From Dryococelus australis (taxonomy: Eukaryota; Arthropoda; Insecta; Phasmatodea; Phasmatidae), in NCBI GenBank assembly GCA_029891345.1, contig CM057003.1, forward strand, positions 12,316,709 through 12,380,708: a stretch of DNA of 64,000 bases, in the 5' to 3' direction. Below the pieces are notes generated by a model that worked only from the letters and a program-made list of their open reading frames with translations, was not told the origin of the DNA and did no database searches. The position numbers and the translations under genes are program-made. Positions within the stretch are counted from its first letter, which is position 1, and every line of letters starts with the position of its first letter. This document shows positions 22,252 through 34,400 of this stretch, piece after piece.

Positions 22252-22764
22252 GCCGGACTCACAACCATCCGTTTCATCCGTCAGTCGCCCATCCGTCCGT
22301 CGGCCACGTGATCTTCGACCAATGCCGGGCAACTTTTTTTTCTATCCTTTCAATCCATCAAATATATCTCAAACTTTAACTTTCTACGGACCGACGAATG
22401 ATTCACCATCTTGTAATATCATTCATTGGACATGGCGGTCGGAAAACAGTCACTTGTTTATTTGTCTGAATATTTTTCTTTTTAAATACACAAGGCAGTG
22501 AAGTCGTTTACTTCTGCACGTTTCACCTTTGAATTGAACTGAAGACGACTTATAGATTTTCAGAGGAAATGCTGATAAATGATGTTAGGGAAAGAGAATT
22601 GATTTATGACATTCTTAAAAACATTTGTCTCTGCGCGGAAAAAGTTCGTGTGGTTGGGTGGTAACACTGAACATTTCCTAGCCGAACGGATCGACGAATG
22701 ACGGACTGTTGTGAGTCAGTTTCAATTGACGGACGAAAAAAAGCGACGGATGGTTGTGAGCCAA
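22252..22764. mobile_element. DNA element with GACGGACG-rich inverted ends (copy 2)
   Basis: The left end ggactcacaaccatccgttt and the right end gcgacggatggttgtgagcc are inverted copies. The interior is shared with copy 1, and it also has an extra partial right end at about 22695-22720. Confidence 0.65.
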
Positions 22765-22779
22765 GCTTGTGGCGTATCG

Positions 22780-23420
22780 TTTAGTTTCAAACCCCTCGAT
22801 CAGTTAACGCCCAGCGCGTGCCCGGAAAGACCCTGCAAATGCATGACGTGACTCGTTAATTCTCCGTGGTGTGATATTGCACCGGCGCGTGTCCCGTATC
22901 GCGCACCAAGGGAAAGTAGATTGCTTACAAGGTTCCTGAAAATTACCTTGGAATCGTCAAGTAAATTTGCCAACTTTTTTTTTTCTTTTACAGTGTGCGA
23001 AGTCGGTGCTGATAAACCCGTACAAGAGACGACGCCGACAATGTACGAGACGGCCAGCCGAGCCTAATCGTGTGGGCGTAACGCTAGGAAGCGCCGCTTC
23101 AGCAACAATTAACTCCCTGCACTTCGCGTCCAGACGTATCCCGGGTTGTAAACGCTTATTCGCTCGCGTGCGCTCGTGACGTGTAAAAAGCAAGCTCCCG
23201 TCTTTCCCACCGCGGTCGTTACCAGACATGAGAGGGTCGTTATGTCTGCACTCGAGGCCACAGGTGATGGTTTCGCGTCTGCAACGGCGATCGGCTCGTG
23301 ACGCCATCGCCCTGCCGGGCAAAGGGCTGCCAACCGTCCGGGTTTCCGTCCAGACTGTACCCATTCTCCTGGGATCGTCCCGCGAACCGCTACGCCTTTG
23401 ACGGAACATTCAAATGTCCA
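22780..23420. other. CpG-rich stretch with a possible exon
   Basis: A good 3' splice-site match (T-rich tract then cttttacag, ending at 22993) precedes a CpG-rich stretch open to the TGA at 23177-23179. Its product starts CAKSVLINPYKRRRRQ and is basic and Arg-rich. The minus strand is open for 150 codons (22957-23409), so openness alone proves nothing. No domain was recognised. Confidence 0.25.
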
Positions 23421-24330
23421 GTCTCCTCGTCAGCGTACTCACTGATCGAAGAAAACATTTCGTTACACTCGTGAAAAATAAGTGTTTAATTAAGAAGTTA
23501 CTGTAGGTTATGTTTAAATAGTGCTTATTCAAAGCAAAAAAAAACTGCTGTAAAGCCCGTTATGTTTCTCCAAATAAAATATCTCCACACCATCTACGAA
23601 ATGTTTGGTGGAAATGTTGAGCCAATATACCAGAAATATGCGCATAAGCGGTTTATCAGCTTTCTCTACGTTTAAAAAAAATGCAACTTTTCTGTCGTTC
23701 CTCGAAATTAAATACATTCTGAAACCTTTGTCTGTGCACTGAGTGAATTGTTACAAAGAGAATTTACGATAATGTTAAACGAAATGAAATAGAATTTCTA
23801 CTATTATGTTACTTTTAACAGCATGGAACTTGTATCCATAAAGCCACAAACAGTATGAGAACAAAGTTCCATTTCTTATAAATAGCTTGGTTACTGGTAG
23901 CAATACCTGTTTGCAGGTTTTCCCCCCTCGTGATATTCCACATAATCGTACACTGGTTTAAAGTAGTTTCTGAGACTGATTGTTTCGTCCACTGAGTAAG
24001 TGTACTTTTCTGGAAGGGGTCGAGGGGAACGCATTATACTAAGGAAATTACATGGAAAGTCCTTTACAACTTTTTTATGCTGGTTATCCTGGAATGTTTA
24101 CGGCGCGTTAGTAACGGCCAGTCGAGCTGCCCGTTACTCGTTAAAAATATATGTAGTCACGAATCGCCGTGATTTACATCAGCACGGCCAACACGAAAAT
24201 CCACTTCCCATTCTGCAGCTTCAGGGAAAGAAAGGATTTTGAAGCAGAAGTTTCGGTGACGTACTTCAATTTAATTATAGACGAATACATACGGTAGTAA
24301 TTATTTATTGGGCGCTTAAATATCGTTCAA
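23421..24330. other. Unassigned AT-rich stretch
   Basis: No gene or shared repeat noticed. Confidence 0.4.
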
Positions 24331-24752
24331 GGCTGTTCACGGTAAAATAAGCACTTTTTGAAATATCTGCTTAATCTACTTGTGTGCACGTTGTGTATTC
24401 TTCCGTCTTATGTAAAATTAACACTGTCATCGGCCTCGTCACATTATTCATGCGTCGGTCAAATGAAAATGTGAAATTATTAAGAAAGTAATTACTTTAC
24501 AAATCTGGTTTTTTTTTTTTTTACAATTGATGCATTAAAGAAATAGAAACCAAAATAAATAATTTTAAGTTATCAGAAATGGTTATCTAACACTTTAAAT
24601 TCACCGTTAAGATATGGAACTGCTTTCCATCCATCGTTACCAACATTATTAGGCAAATATCGCTCCTTGCACCCATTAAAATACATGCATGCAGGGGCAG
24701 TGACTTTTTGCCGAGGTTCTCTTCTAAAGTGCTCACTTTATCGTGAACAGCC
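24331..24752 (+). mobile_element. M1-family MITE, full length
   Basis: The tips ggctgttcacggtaaaataa and ttatcgtgaacagcc are inverted copies at the exact ends. The interior is the M1 standard. Confidence 0.8.
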
Positions 24753-24937
24753 TTTACGCACTTGGTCTCCCGTACATGACACGGGCTGGGTTGTGCGCGG
24801 TCCGGCACTGTGAAGGGGGGAGGGCCCCAGGCAGACCCGATCAATGTTCCGTCGCCCGGAGGTCGGAGGAATGATTGACAGCCAACCTGGCTGGCGTCAG
24901 AGTCCCTCCTCCCCTTCAACAAGAACGTTCTCGTAAG

Positions 24938-25361
24938 GGCTATTCACGATAAAGTGAACACTTTTGATATCAACCTTATAAAAATGTCACTGCTCCTGCC
25001 TGCGTATATTTCAACGGGCTCACTGAGAGACATGCGCCCAGTAAAGTTGGTAACGATGGATGTAAAGTAGTTCCGTATTTAAAGTCGAATAAAAGGTATA
25101 GGGCAACAATTTGTGATAACTTCATTATTAATTTCGCTTTCTGTCTTTTTAATGCATTGGAAGAGTAAAAAATAAAAAACAGATTTGTAAAATGTATACT
25201 CTATTTAAATAATTTCACAGTTTCACTTAACCGACGCATGAATATAGTAATGAGGCCCATTGCAATGTTAATTTTACATAAGGCAGAGGAATACACAATG
25301 TGCGTACAAGTATATTTCAATTAGGACTTTCAAAAGTGCTCATTTAACCGTGAACAGCCTA
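24938..25361 (-). mobile_element. M1-family MITE, full length
   Basis: The tips are ggctattcacgataaagtga and aaccgtgaacagcct. It is the reverse of 24331-24752, so the two M1 copies face each other across 185 GC-richer bases. Confidence 0.8.
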
Positions 25362-25399
25362 TAATACATTTTCTTTGCACAAACAAGGCATTTGGAGAA

Positions 25400-26940
25400 T
25401 ATTCTGGACCAGAGTAGACAGTACTTAATACCCCCTCCCGCCCGCAAGCCGGATAGGAGTCAGTTCAATGTGGTACGCATTTGGCTGAAATGTAGTAATC
25501 GGGCAGGGTCTGGTGCAGCGATGGACATCGACGAAGAGGACGGACTACGGCGGAGGGTATGAAACGACGGTAGACGATGTATTTGTGGTGTCAACAGGTG
25601 AGAGGGAATACTATACGACTACTAGATGAGCAACTGTGAACGGGGGCGCTCGGAGATATCTAGAACATCTCGGAATTGTGTAATCTCGTCTGAATTGAGG
25701 TGCGACTGTATAAGCATGTGATACGGACTTTATTGTAAATAACGGAACTGTCAAATATGGTCATGTAATTTGTAAAATAATTCGATAGGTTTTCATTCAT
25801 TGTTTATAGGGACTGATTTTAGTTATTCGACTACATGAATTTCTTTGAGGTGATTGTAATTTATATTTATTCAATTTATTAGTTGTAAATAGCAAGTGAC
25901 AGAAATTATCGTGTTGATGATGAGCCGAGAGTATTTTCTTTGTAGTTATTGAAAATAAATTACGGAATTATAATTAACTCATTTATTTATTTAAAGGATC
26001 TGGCTAAGCCCACTAACTTTGCGAAATTGTAATCATACGTTTACGCATTAGGTTGTTAGACTTTTCAAATGTTTGCAATAACAAATACGCCATTCTTAGT
26101 TTTTTGTGGGATCGTCCTATATTGTCATAGAAATTTCAAACGAAGCAGTAACGAATATATTTTTAATGGCTTTTTTGCAACAACTTTTTTTATAGTAGAA
26201 CTAGACACACCCCGCAAATCTGACAAAACATTTTCGTATGACCAAAACAAAAACTATTTTAAACAATCTAAATCCCAAACTTTTAACGTATTTACAGATC
26301 AATCCACCATTTTGCCCCCACTAGGGCCGGATTAAGACCTTTTAGAGGTCCTAAGCACTAACTATTTTGGTGTTCTCATTGTCTACATAAAATTGAAAAT
26401 GTAAACAATAAACCGCAAAGTAAAATTGCACTTTTGGAAATGCCACAAAACGTACAATAAATAAAAAAACAATGTTTATTTTTGCATTCCTTTCAATTTA
26501 TAATTGAAAAGTTTTCTCTTATATTTTGTAATTGCAACGTCTGTTATCAGATGATAAAAACTAATCTTACGTAGAGATATGGGATCAATTTTTGTGGAAC
26601 CTGTTTCAGCTGTACCGGTTTGGTTTTTCGCACTATACAGTCCACAGTAAATCTCGCAATGTAACTCTTCCCCCCATATCACAACCAAATTCGCCTTGAT
26701 GTGTTAAGCAGGTGAGCATTGCTTTACGGTTAATGCAGCCCTGGCTGTAACTTGCCCGCTCATGTCTCAGGCATGCTACACAACCAGGCCTCTACCGCCG
26801 TGACTTTCCAAGCGTACAAGTTGGCGACCCTGGAGGGCACAGCTGCAATATACCCGAGGGACTGGTAATGGACACTCGCGGCATGGGTGCATTACCAGAG
26901 CACGCTAAGTAGGAGGGGGGGGGGAAGGGGTTGTAAGAGG
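25400..26940. other. Unassigned stretch
   Basis: Mostly AT-rich. A run of 10 G lies at 26915-26924 and a ttggcgaccctggaggg string at about 26820. No gene was recognised. Confidence 0.4.
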
Positions 26941-26964
26941 AAGGGTGATGCTAGCGCCGCCTTT

Positions 26965-26979
26965 CACACACACACACAC
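26965..26979. repeat. (CA)n microsatellite
   Basis: About seven CA units. Confidence 0.85.
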
Positions 26980-27031
26980 GCCGTATAATAAATACACTGC
27001 GGCTCGGCGGCGGGAAACTGGATCGTGTGCA

Positions 27032-27190
27032 GGTCGTTTCCTGCGGCAGTTTATCGCCGATCCGCTACGCGCTGGGTCACGACGTCAACACCCCGATCTA
27101 CAACGTCCGCGTCGCCCCGGCTCCCGGATACGTCCCTCCGTTACAGAACAGACCATTACACAGAGGCGAAATGGAGTGGCGTGTGTGTAG
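27032..27190 (+). CDS. Possible host exon, product unrecognised
   Basis: A frame reading ...SPIRYALGHDVNTPIYNV and VRVAPAPGYVPPLQN has mostly G or C at third codon positions (for example atc-cgc-tac-gcg-ctg, gtc-cgc-gtc-gcc-ccg). This contrasts strongly with the AT-rich flanks and is what a real exon in an AT-rich genome looks like. A gtgtgcag acceptor-like string precedes it. The GC bias fades after about 27130, so the true exon may end near there. Pro/Ala/Val-rich sequence of this kind occurs in secreted or cuticle-type proteins, but I do not recognise the family. No neighbouring exon was found. Confidence 0.3.
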   Translation, partial: GRFLRQFIADPLRAGSRRQHPDLQRPRRPGSRIRPSVTEQTITQRRNGVACV

Positions 27191-27548
27191 TGTAGAGATC
27201 TGGTCGGAGGGTGAAGTGAGGCGAGTATGGATAGGCTATTTGGACCATTTCAAAATTAAAGCCTTATTATGTCTCACCAGTGCAAGCTATCAGATATAAC
27301 ACAACGCATAAATTTAGCTCAAAATGTTGTACAACAGATGAAGTCACAATGAAACTTAATAGCGTATGCATTTGCTGACAAAAATTTATATAGCAAAACT
27401 CTACATAAGTATGAAATTTCAGAGTGTGTGGGGCTATTTGGACTGCACATGGGGTAATTTGGATACCATAATTCGCTACTTCATAACCATGTATTAGGCT
27501 TATAAAGTCTACAATAGTCCTCAAAAAGTTTTAAACACCTTTGCCACA

Positions 27549-27582
27549 AATATATATATATATATATTTTTTTTTTTTCTTT
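27549..27582. repeat. (AT)n followed by poly-T
   Basis: About 18 bases of alternating AT and then a T run. It lies immediately beyond the end of the transposase relic. Confidence 0.85.
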
Positions 27583-28061
27583 TTTTCACTGGCACCTACA
27601 CAAATTTCATGAAACCATCCACAGAACTTTTGACAACCTACCCAGTCACTTTTACTTAGTTACTTTTCTTCAAAATACCTCATACCACAGAAGCCACATG
27701 TCGTGTTGTCTTCATCAGATGATTGTGAGAACTCTTCGCTGGAACTCGTAGAAGTTGGGCTTTGTTTCATCATTCTGCCCCATCGCTCATGTTTTTCATC
27801 GTGCTTAACATGGTGACTTCTTGTTGACTTGTTGCGTGCCACTGCTACCTTCTCATAAGTTAATTTCTTCTTTTTTCTCGTTTCTTCAGTGTGTCCTGAA
27901 GATGTCAGGTGACAAGCTGATCTCTTTTCTCTAGTAATAACTTTATTTCTTTTCTCTTCTTGTGGTGCTGGCAACCCAACAGAAAAGGGCATGGATGCAT
28001 TCAAAGATGTTCCATTATCTGACTCTTGGTGCACAGATCTACTATTTGATGACGTGGCCAT
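27577..28061 (-). pseudogene. Tigger/pogo-like transposase, C-terminal tail
   Basis: Minus frame 28061-27660 ends in a Ser/Glu-rich stretch and then CGFCGMRYFEEK. A TAA follows immediately, and the same frame continues with DWVGCQKFCGWFHEICVG. Together these make the Cys/His cluster (PHD-like) found at the C-terminus of Tigger/jerky-type DDE proteins in insects. The catalytic domain is absent: a stop lies just upstream of the first Met. The internal TAA suggests a dead copy. The segment to about 27240 contains ggggctatttggactgcac-like strings, possibly from the element's end. Confidence 0.6.
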
Positions 28062-28199
28062 TTATGATGATTATCCATTCTGTACTTCACATTCATTGTC
28101 ATGATCGCCAGGCATTTCATTATCGAAAATGGCTGAAGGTAGGAACTTTTCTGGAAATATTTTACCTTGATGGAAAGGATAAATACCAGTGCATTCAAA

Positions 28200-29068
28200 T
28201 CCCATAGTCCATTACCGACAGTTGCACGCTTCCTACATGTTGTGTTGAAAATGCCGCCGAAAACGAACTTTAGCTGTGGGGTTGGTGTGCACGAATTTAT
28301 TTGTTTCGGGGGGGGGGGGGTAATATATGGTCGTACAGTTTATTCCTTTGAGAACTCTCATGGTAGAAGAAATTTTGCTACAAGATTTTATGTGTAATTT
28401 GTGAGTGAACGCTTTTCGTGTTAACTGGCAAAAGGCATACCGCCACGTTCTTGACGTCAATTTAAAAGCTCCTGCACATTTACATTTATATTTAGGTTAA
28501 GCAGTTTCCTTCATCTCCTGCAACACCACCTGAAATCCATTGCATGTCTTAAAAATACGAAGCGTCCTCGACCGCAATACGTTTTGCCATATTTCTCTCA
28601 GCACAGCTTAAGTGCGTTAGATGCCAAAAAACTAATAATTTTATAATTGTACCAAACATTGTTCAACTTGTGCACATTGTATATTGTATGTGATGCCATT
28701 TTTCCCGAATAAAACCATTTACTATGATATTTTTTAAATAATTTGATGTAAAATTCAAAATTGTTATGTTTTACTGCATCCAAAATAAATCTTTGACGCA
28801 TATGTTTACATAGAAACATACAAAAACGAACGTATGTCAATATGCATGTCAGTTTTCAAAAATAAAATAAAAAACCTTCTGTACTTAATGACAGCAAAAA
28901 ACTTCAACAAAGGCTTTTTTATTCTGATTACTGATTTACAACATTAATGTTTGTCTTCTAGGTAGTATTCTCAGGCTTTGGAACGGCTGATTTGCACTTT
29001 CATGGCAGCACAGTACCTACCAATAAATCTGTTTATCATTACCAGAAAAAAAATTAATTTAAACGCTA
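28200..29068. other. Unassigned AT-rich stretch
   Basis: A run of 13 G lies at 28308-28320. No gene was recognised. Confidence 0.4.
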
Positions 29069-29325
29069 TTCTGTGAGGAAGTATGTCATATCTTGCCAAC
29101 TTCTGTTTTTTCATACATTTATTTGTACTGCAGTCTAGGATACCAACATATTATACTGTATGAATAGCTGCGTTTACTAACCGATAAACATTCAAAAGAA
29201 AAAATATCATAGAGGAAACGAAGCTACTGATACAGTGTAATGTGTTGGTATCCTAGATTGGATTCCAACAGAATGTATAAAAAAGCGGAAGTGAGCAAGA
29301 TATGGGAATACCAAGCTTTCTCACA
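29069..29325. repeat. Inverted repeat, about 90-bp arms
   Basis: Left arm 29069-29158 and right arm 29233-29325 pair along their length (for example tctaggataccaacata against tgttggtatcctaga), with a spacer of about 75 bases. The transcript would fold as a long hairpin. This is probably a fold-back MITE. Confidence 0.75.
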
Positions 29326-29631
29326 GAAATGAGCAAAAATGGCCATTTCTTGTCTCTTAGTGTATAACTAATCTTGAGCAAGACAATTATGGTTCGTTCA
29401 TTTATTTTGTAAGTAATGTGATCTGCAGATTTTTAAATATATGTGTTTATATATTTAAAATAGTTTTACTGACAGTATGTGCTGTACAACTGCATGATAA
29501 CCACAATTAGGGTAAGTAATTCATTTATAATCATGTGTTTTAAATTAAAGCACTTTATATTGCATGTTGCCATATACGTTCTTTGTACAGCAGGATGTTA
29601 TCAAAAAAATGTGCTGAAGGGATGTTGAGCC

Positions 29632-29645
29632 GGGGGGGGGGGGGG
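29632..29645. repeat. Poly-G tract
   Basis: 14 G, immediately at the broken left edge of the next MITE. Confidence 0.9.
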
Positions 29646-30018
29646 CATGTCTTAACATCTACTTGCATGTATGTTGTGTATTCTTCCGCCTTATGTAAGA
29701 TTAACATTGTCATGAGCCTTATAACTTTATTCATGCGTCGGTCAAGTGAAACCGTGAAATTATTAGAAAAATAAATATTTTATAAATCTGCTAATTTTTT
29801 ACTTTTCAATTCATTAAAAAAAGCGAAATAAGTAATTTAAGTTACCAGACATTGTTACATAATACTTTTTTATTCGACTTTAAAATACGAACTACTTCCC
29901 ATCCACCGTTACCAATGGGTGCATGTCACTCAGCGCACCAGTTAAAATATATGCAGGTAGGGGCAGCGACTTTTTTCTAAGGTTGATTACAAAAGTGTTC
30001 GCTTATCGTGGACAGCCT
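29646..30018 (+). mobile_element. M1-family MITE, left end missing
   Basis: It starts within the left arm (cttaacatctacttgcatgt) and runs to the tip cttatcgtggacagcc. Confidence 0.7.
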
Positions 30019-30313
30019 TTAGATTGCGCAACGTTGGTTGGGCACATACGTGGATGCATACGTCGCGGATTACACTTAGAAGTCTGCACTCGAAGAGGTT
30101 TATGAATACAGAAGATGTGCTTTTATAAAAGGCTGCGTCGGATGATAGTGATTGGCAATATAATCCTACAGAATTTTATTACAACCTCTTCAGGGATTAA
30201 TAAGTTACTGCCATGGGAGAGAATGGACGTGCATCCATACAGACATTCGGATTCGGATTTCATATACCTACATTTCCAAAGCAAAGCAGGTTAAAATGAA
30301 GCAGGCCGATCAG

Positions 30314-31398
30314 GGGCCCGTTTCACAAAACTAAAAGTCTACAAGTTACAAGTGGGAAGACTTTTGAGCAGTAAAAAATTAGTGTTTCACAAACCTACGA
30401 GCGTTTACTAGTATCTACAGGTCAATTTTCACAAGTTGCAATTGAGTTATTGAATAGTTACACGTAGATCGGTTTCAAGAATCTACACGCCTACTCTAAA
30501 CACTTGTAAAAAAATATAATTTTCTTACAAGAATTGAGAGATGGGTAGAAATTTATACAAGTTATTAATAATGGATTGTTTGACGTCTAATTCAATATAA
30601 ATCGAATTTCTAAAACTTTGTTTTTGTGAATCATGAACACAAATGTTTATTAGAAATTCACAAGAAGATCAAACAAGTATAACGAACTTGGGTATCACAG
30701 ACTTCGAAGATCATTTAGGTTAAGAGTGGATATGTATTTTTTTGTGTGTGTACATAAGATATATGGCTTCGCTAACAGCTTATAAACCCAGGATACGATT
30801 ATATAATGTTTACATATTTCCCATCTCATTATCGACAGGCAAAAGTATCATGCAATACAAAATAAAAATTCTACATAAATGTGTATCTCACTCATATCAG
30901 CTAAAACGATTGTAGTTATTTTATTTTTTTTGGTGCATGTAACATAAAATATATCTAATGTTGTAGCAAAACAGTATTGTTTCAATTCTTACCAATGTAA
31001 TGCGTAATTTTTTTTTTAATTTGGCTAAAATATATTCCTTTTTAGGTTACATATCTTTCCTGAAATTTAAGGCCAAAAGCCATCGCACGGTCTGGAATAT
31101 TCTCTCATTTCTATAATTTTTTGGGCGTCGTTAACATATTTGAACAAGTACCAAACAAGGCATATTTAGTTTCTCTGACTTTGTTCAGTGCAGTCAATTA
31201 ATTTTCATTTGATTTCGGCACTTTGTCTACTTGCAAAATAAACGAGCACGTTTGTAGAAAAGAAACAGTAATTACTAGTGTACTGAAACTTTTCAGGGAA
31301 CACAAATTACAAGCCCTTGTAGATATTATTGTTACTACGAGTAGTTGTAGATAGTAGTACTTGTAACTTGTAAACTTGTAGTTTTGTGAAACGGGCCC
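30314..31398. mobile_element. PIF/Harbinger-like non-autonomous element
   Basis: It begins gggcccgtttcacaaaacta and ends agttttgtgaaacgggccc. The inverted ends run about 40 bases, including acaagttacaagt / acttgtaacttgt. A direct CAG flanks it at 30311-30313 and 31399-31401, and 3-bp target duplications are typical of PIF/Harbinger. There is no open frame long enough for a transposase. Confidence 0.75.
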
Positions 31399-31401
31399 CA
31401 G

Positions 31402-34400
31402 ATAACGCCACCATTCAGTAAAATATGATTACCAATTTTAACACAGTCTCATTTTTGTTTTTTCGTAAATACGAACCATATTTCTGGCACATTTTCGTAA
31501 AAACTTCCATGACTATACGGGATTTTTTAACAACATACTTGTAACTAAGGGGCTGCGTCATCATCCACCTGCAGAGTTTAAGGCTATAATTTGGTGGTTT
31601 GCGTACCCTATTCACGTAGAGAAAGGCTAAAAGCAACAGAACGTCTTAATTACTTAAAAACCCTCAACAATTTGTTCAATACCGGAGGGATATAAATTAT
31701 GTCCCATTCTACGTGTTTGCACCACGGCAATCGTGGGTGGTCGGTGCAAAAACCCGTTGCCCTCACCAACGCGGATCAGGCATACCAACGATATGAGCGA
31801 ACACGCTGTTTCATTGCGAAATAGATGACCCCTGTTGACCTGCTAATTATATATAGCACGTGAGAAAAAACACGAAAGTCACAGTTTCCTTGCACACGAC
31901 TGACGGCCATTCTTGCCCACCCAGCGGTGGAAGCCATCTTCGTACAAGATTTCGTAAATAGCAGTATTTCTACGGCAAACACTTCAGCCCTTGAATTTAT
32001 CTCGGTAGCCGGTAACCCTTCAGTGGCGACGCCAAACGATATGACAGTCTCATCTGGCACAAAACTGTTACATGAAGCTTATTTCCAGCCTCTAATAAGA
32101 CTGTTTTTGCATTCGTAGTAAGGTTTTGAAATAGAATTGTGAAGGGTGCTTAAAAACTGGGATGCAGAATAAATAAGCAATATGCATTTAAATAAGTAAA
32201 TAAACTCCAAATAAGCAAATTATTTTAGTTCTTTTAAACTTACTGCACTTAAGGGGCTGCAATGCAGCCCAAGATAAAAAATAGTAACTGACACAATCGT
32301 TTCTTCTGTAAAAATAACTGCAGTATTTAAACGTTGATTTAACGTATTCATTATTTCTTTATTTTCTCGGAATATACAGGAATACTGTTATATCTTATAT
32401 GCATTTTCTCTGTAACTGATTAAATATAAAAAGGAGGAACTGAGCCGTTGCTATGTTCGAAAGTAAGCCGGGAATTTTTAATTGCGTTTCCTTTGATCTC
32501 GAAGTATAATGCATTCCAACCAAAATAAACACAATTTACATTACCCTGTGTTGCTAATTGCTAAAAGAGAATATTTAACTTGTTTATAGTGCGTACAGAC
32601 GCATGATTTCAATCGGGCTATGGCTCACATGATGTACTAAAGCTAAATCCAAAAGCGGTGAACAAGTACACAGTTTATCAACGCTTTATCTGGAAACACT
32701 ACACCCCGAAGACGAAATCTAGACGACCTCGAGCACAAAAAAGTTAACCGCCCAGAGGTTTAAATGGAATCCTGATTCCTTTATTAGGAGTTCGCTCTTT
32801 TATCCGGCCTGTGTCGAGGAAAATGTTCGAACTGAAACATTCTTGTAGTCGAAATTTGGCTCACATTCCCGGGGCGTGATTCAATCGCACGACCTCCGGA
32901 CTGACGGGTAGACTGTCTAATATCACACCGAAAGCCATCGGGTTAAGCTAATGACTGTGTTCGCCTTGATCTCTGGCCAGGAATCACGTCACAACAATTT
33001 AATTTTTAGCGAAGCGGTGTCACGTAGTCAGGGCGCTGTTCAAGGAATTCGTGTTCTGAGCCGACGTTACGACTGTCACGGAACAAATTATAATTAATTT
33101 TTTATCTGATATGATACGCAGTTTTTATGTTACTGTGCTGCCATGAAAGCGCAATTCCGCAGTTATAGAGCCTACGAATGTCAATGAGAAGATAAACATT
33201 AACTTCGTGAAACCAGTAATGGGATTTAAAAAGTCTTAATTTTTAAAAAATGTTTTACAATTCAGATGTATATTGATATGTGTTCTGATTTTTTTTATGT
33301 TTGTCTGCGGCGAACTTATGCTAACAGATTTACGTCGTTTAATTACAACGCAATCAACAACCATAAACAGTGTTTCCCATATTTTTTAAAGTATTGCATT
33401 TTTCCTGCTTTGTCAGTATCAGAAGCTGTTTATTTTTATTTACTATATTTCAGGAATGCATTAATTGTACCTAGTAGTAGGATATAGGAAATTCTGGTGC
33501 AATGTATTTTAAATGGGAGCTATGTGTTTGTGGCTGGCGGTCTTCGGCTCGACTCGGACGAGCTCGGCAATCTTCGTCTCCACTCAGAGAGTGCTCGGAA
33601 GCCGTCGATTCGTATTTGTTGAACGTACCCGAAGGTTATCGGCAGTTACCCCCACTAATTATTCAAGCATATGTTTGTTTCTGACAGCCATATTGGTTTT
33701 ATAGGCATATGTCAAATAGTAAACCTGTATTTATTATCGGTATTAAAAAGTCATTTTTTTTAGTCAATTATCAATTAATTTCGTATATTGTGCCGAAATA
33801 ATGCATAGTCAAACATGCAAAAGTCTCTCACTCAATTATTAAATTTCCTGCCCCCTCTCTTGAAGACTGAATAATACACGATGCCAGAATCTGCAAATTA
33901 TTCCCTACCTAGACGGTTTTGTAGGAATAAAAATATGCCACTCAGATTATTTAGATGTAGCCAATCCAAGCCCATCATATAATAGCGACCATTTGCACAA
34001 ATATGTCATAATCATGGTATCGATCAGCATCTACCGACAATTTACAGGCTTGAATGCCAGTACAGCCAGGTCCTGGAGACTTGGAATGTACGAAGGTGAT
34101 AAACAGTCTTAACTTTTGTGCTCTTCTCAGACACCCTTTTGACACCCTTTTAAAAGCCGCTTTAGTACGGCGTAACCTGAATTTCGTTCGAGGACCCGAG
34201 AATGTAAGGAAAGTCTATAAGAAACGCGTTCACTCACAACTTGCACATAAAACCCGTATACCGAAATTCAATGGACCCGACAAGTATTTAATAGCCGCAA
34301 CGAAACCCTGATGATTCTAGACTCGGAAATTTCAGGAATCAATTTGAGGAAAAGCTAGAATTTAAACATATGTACATTTGACTCTATTTTTCCACTGGAT

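Noticed and set aside
26815..26840. ttggcgaccctggaggg resembling a retrotransposon primer-binding site
   Set aside because: No LTR pair and no gag or pol frame nearby.
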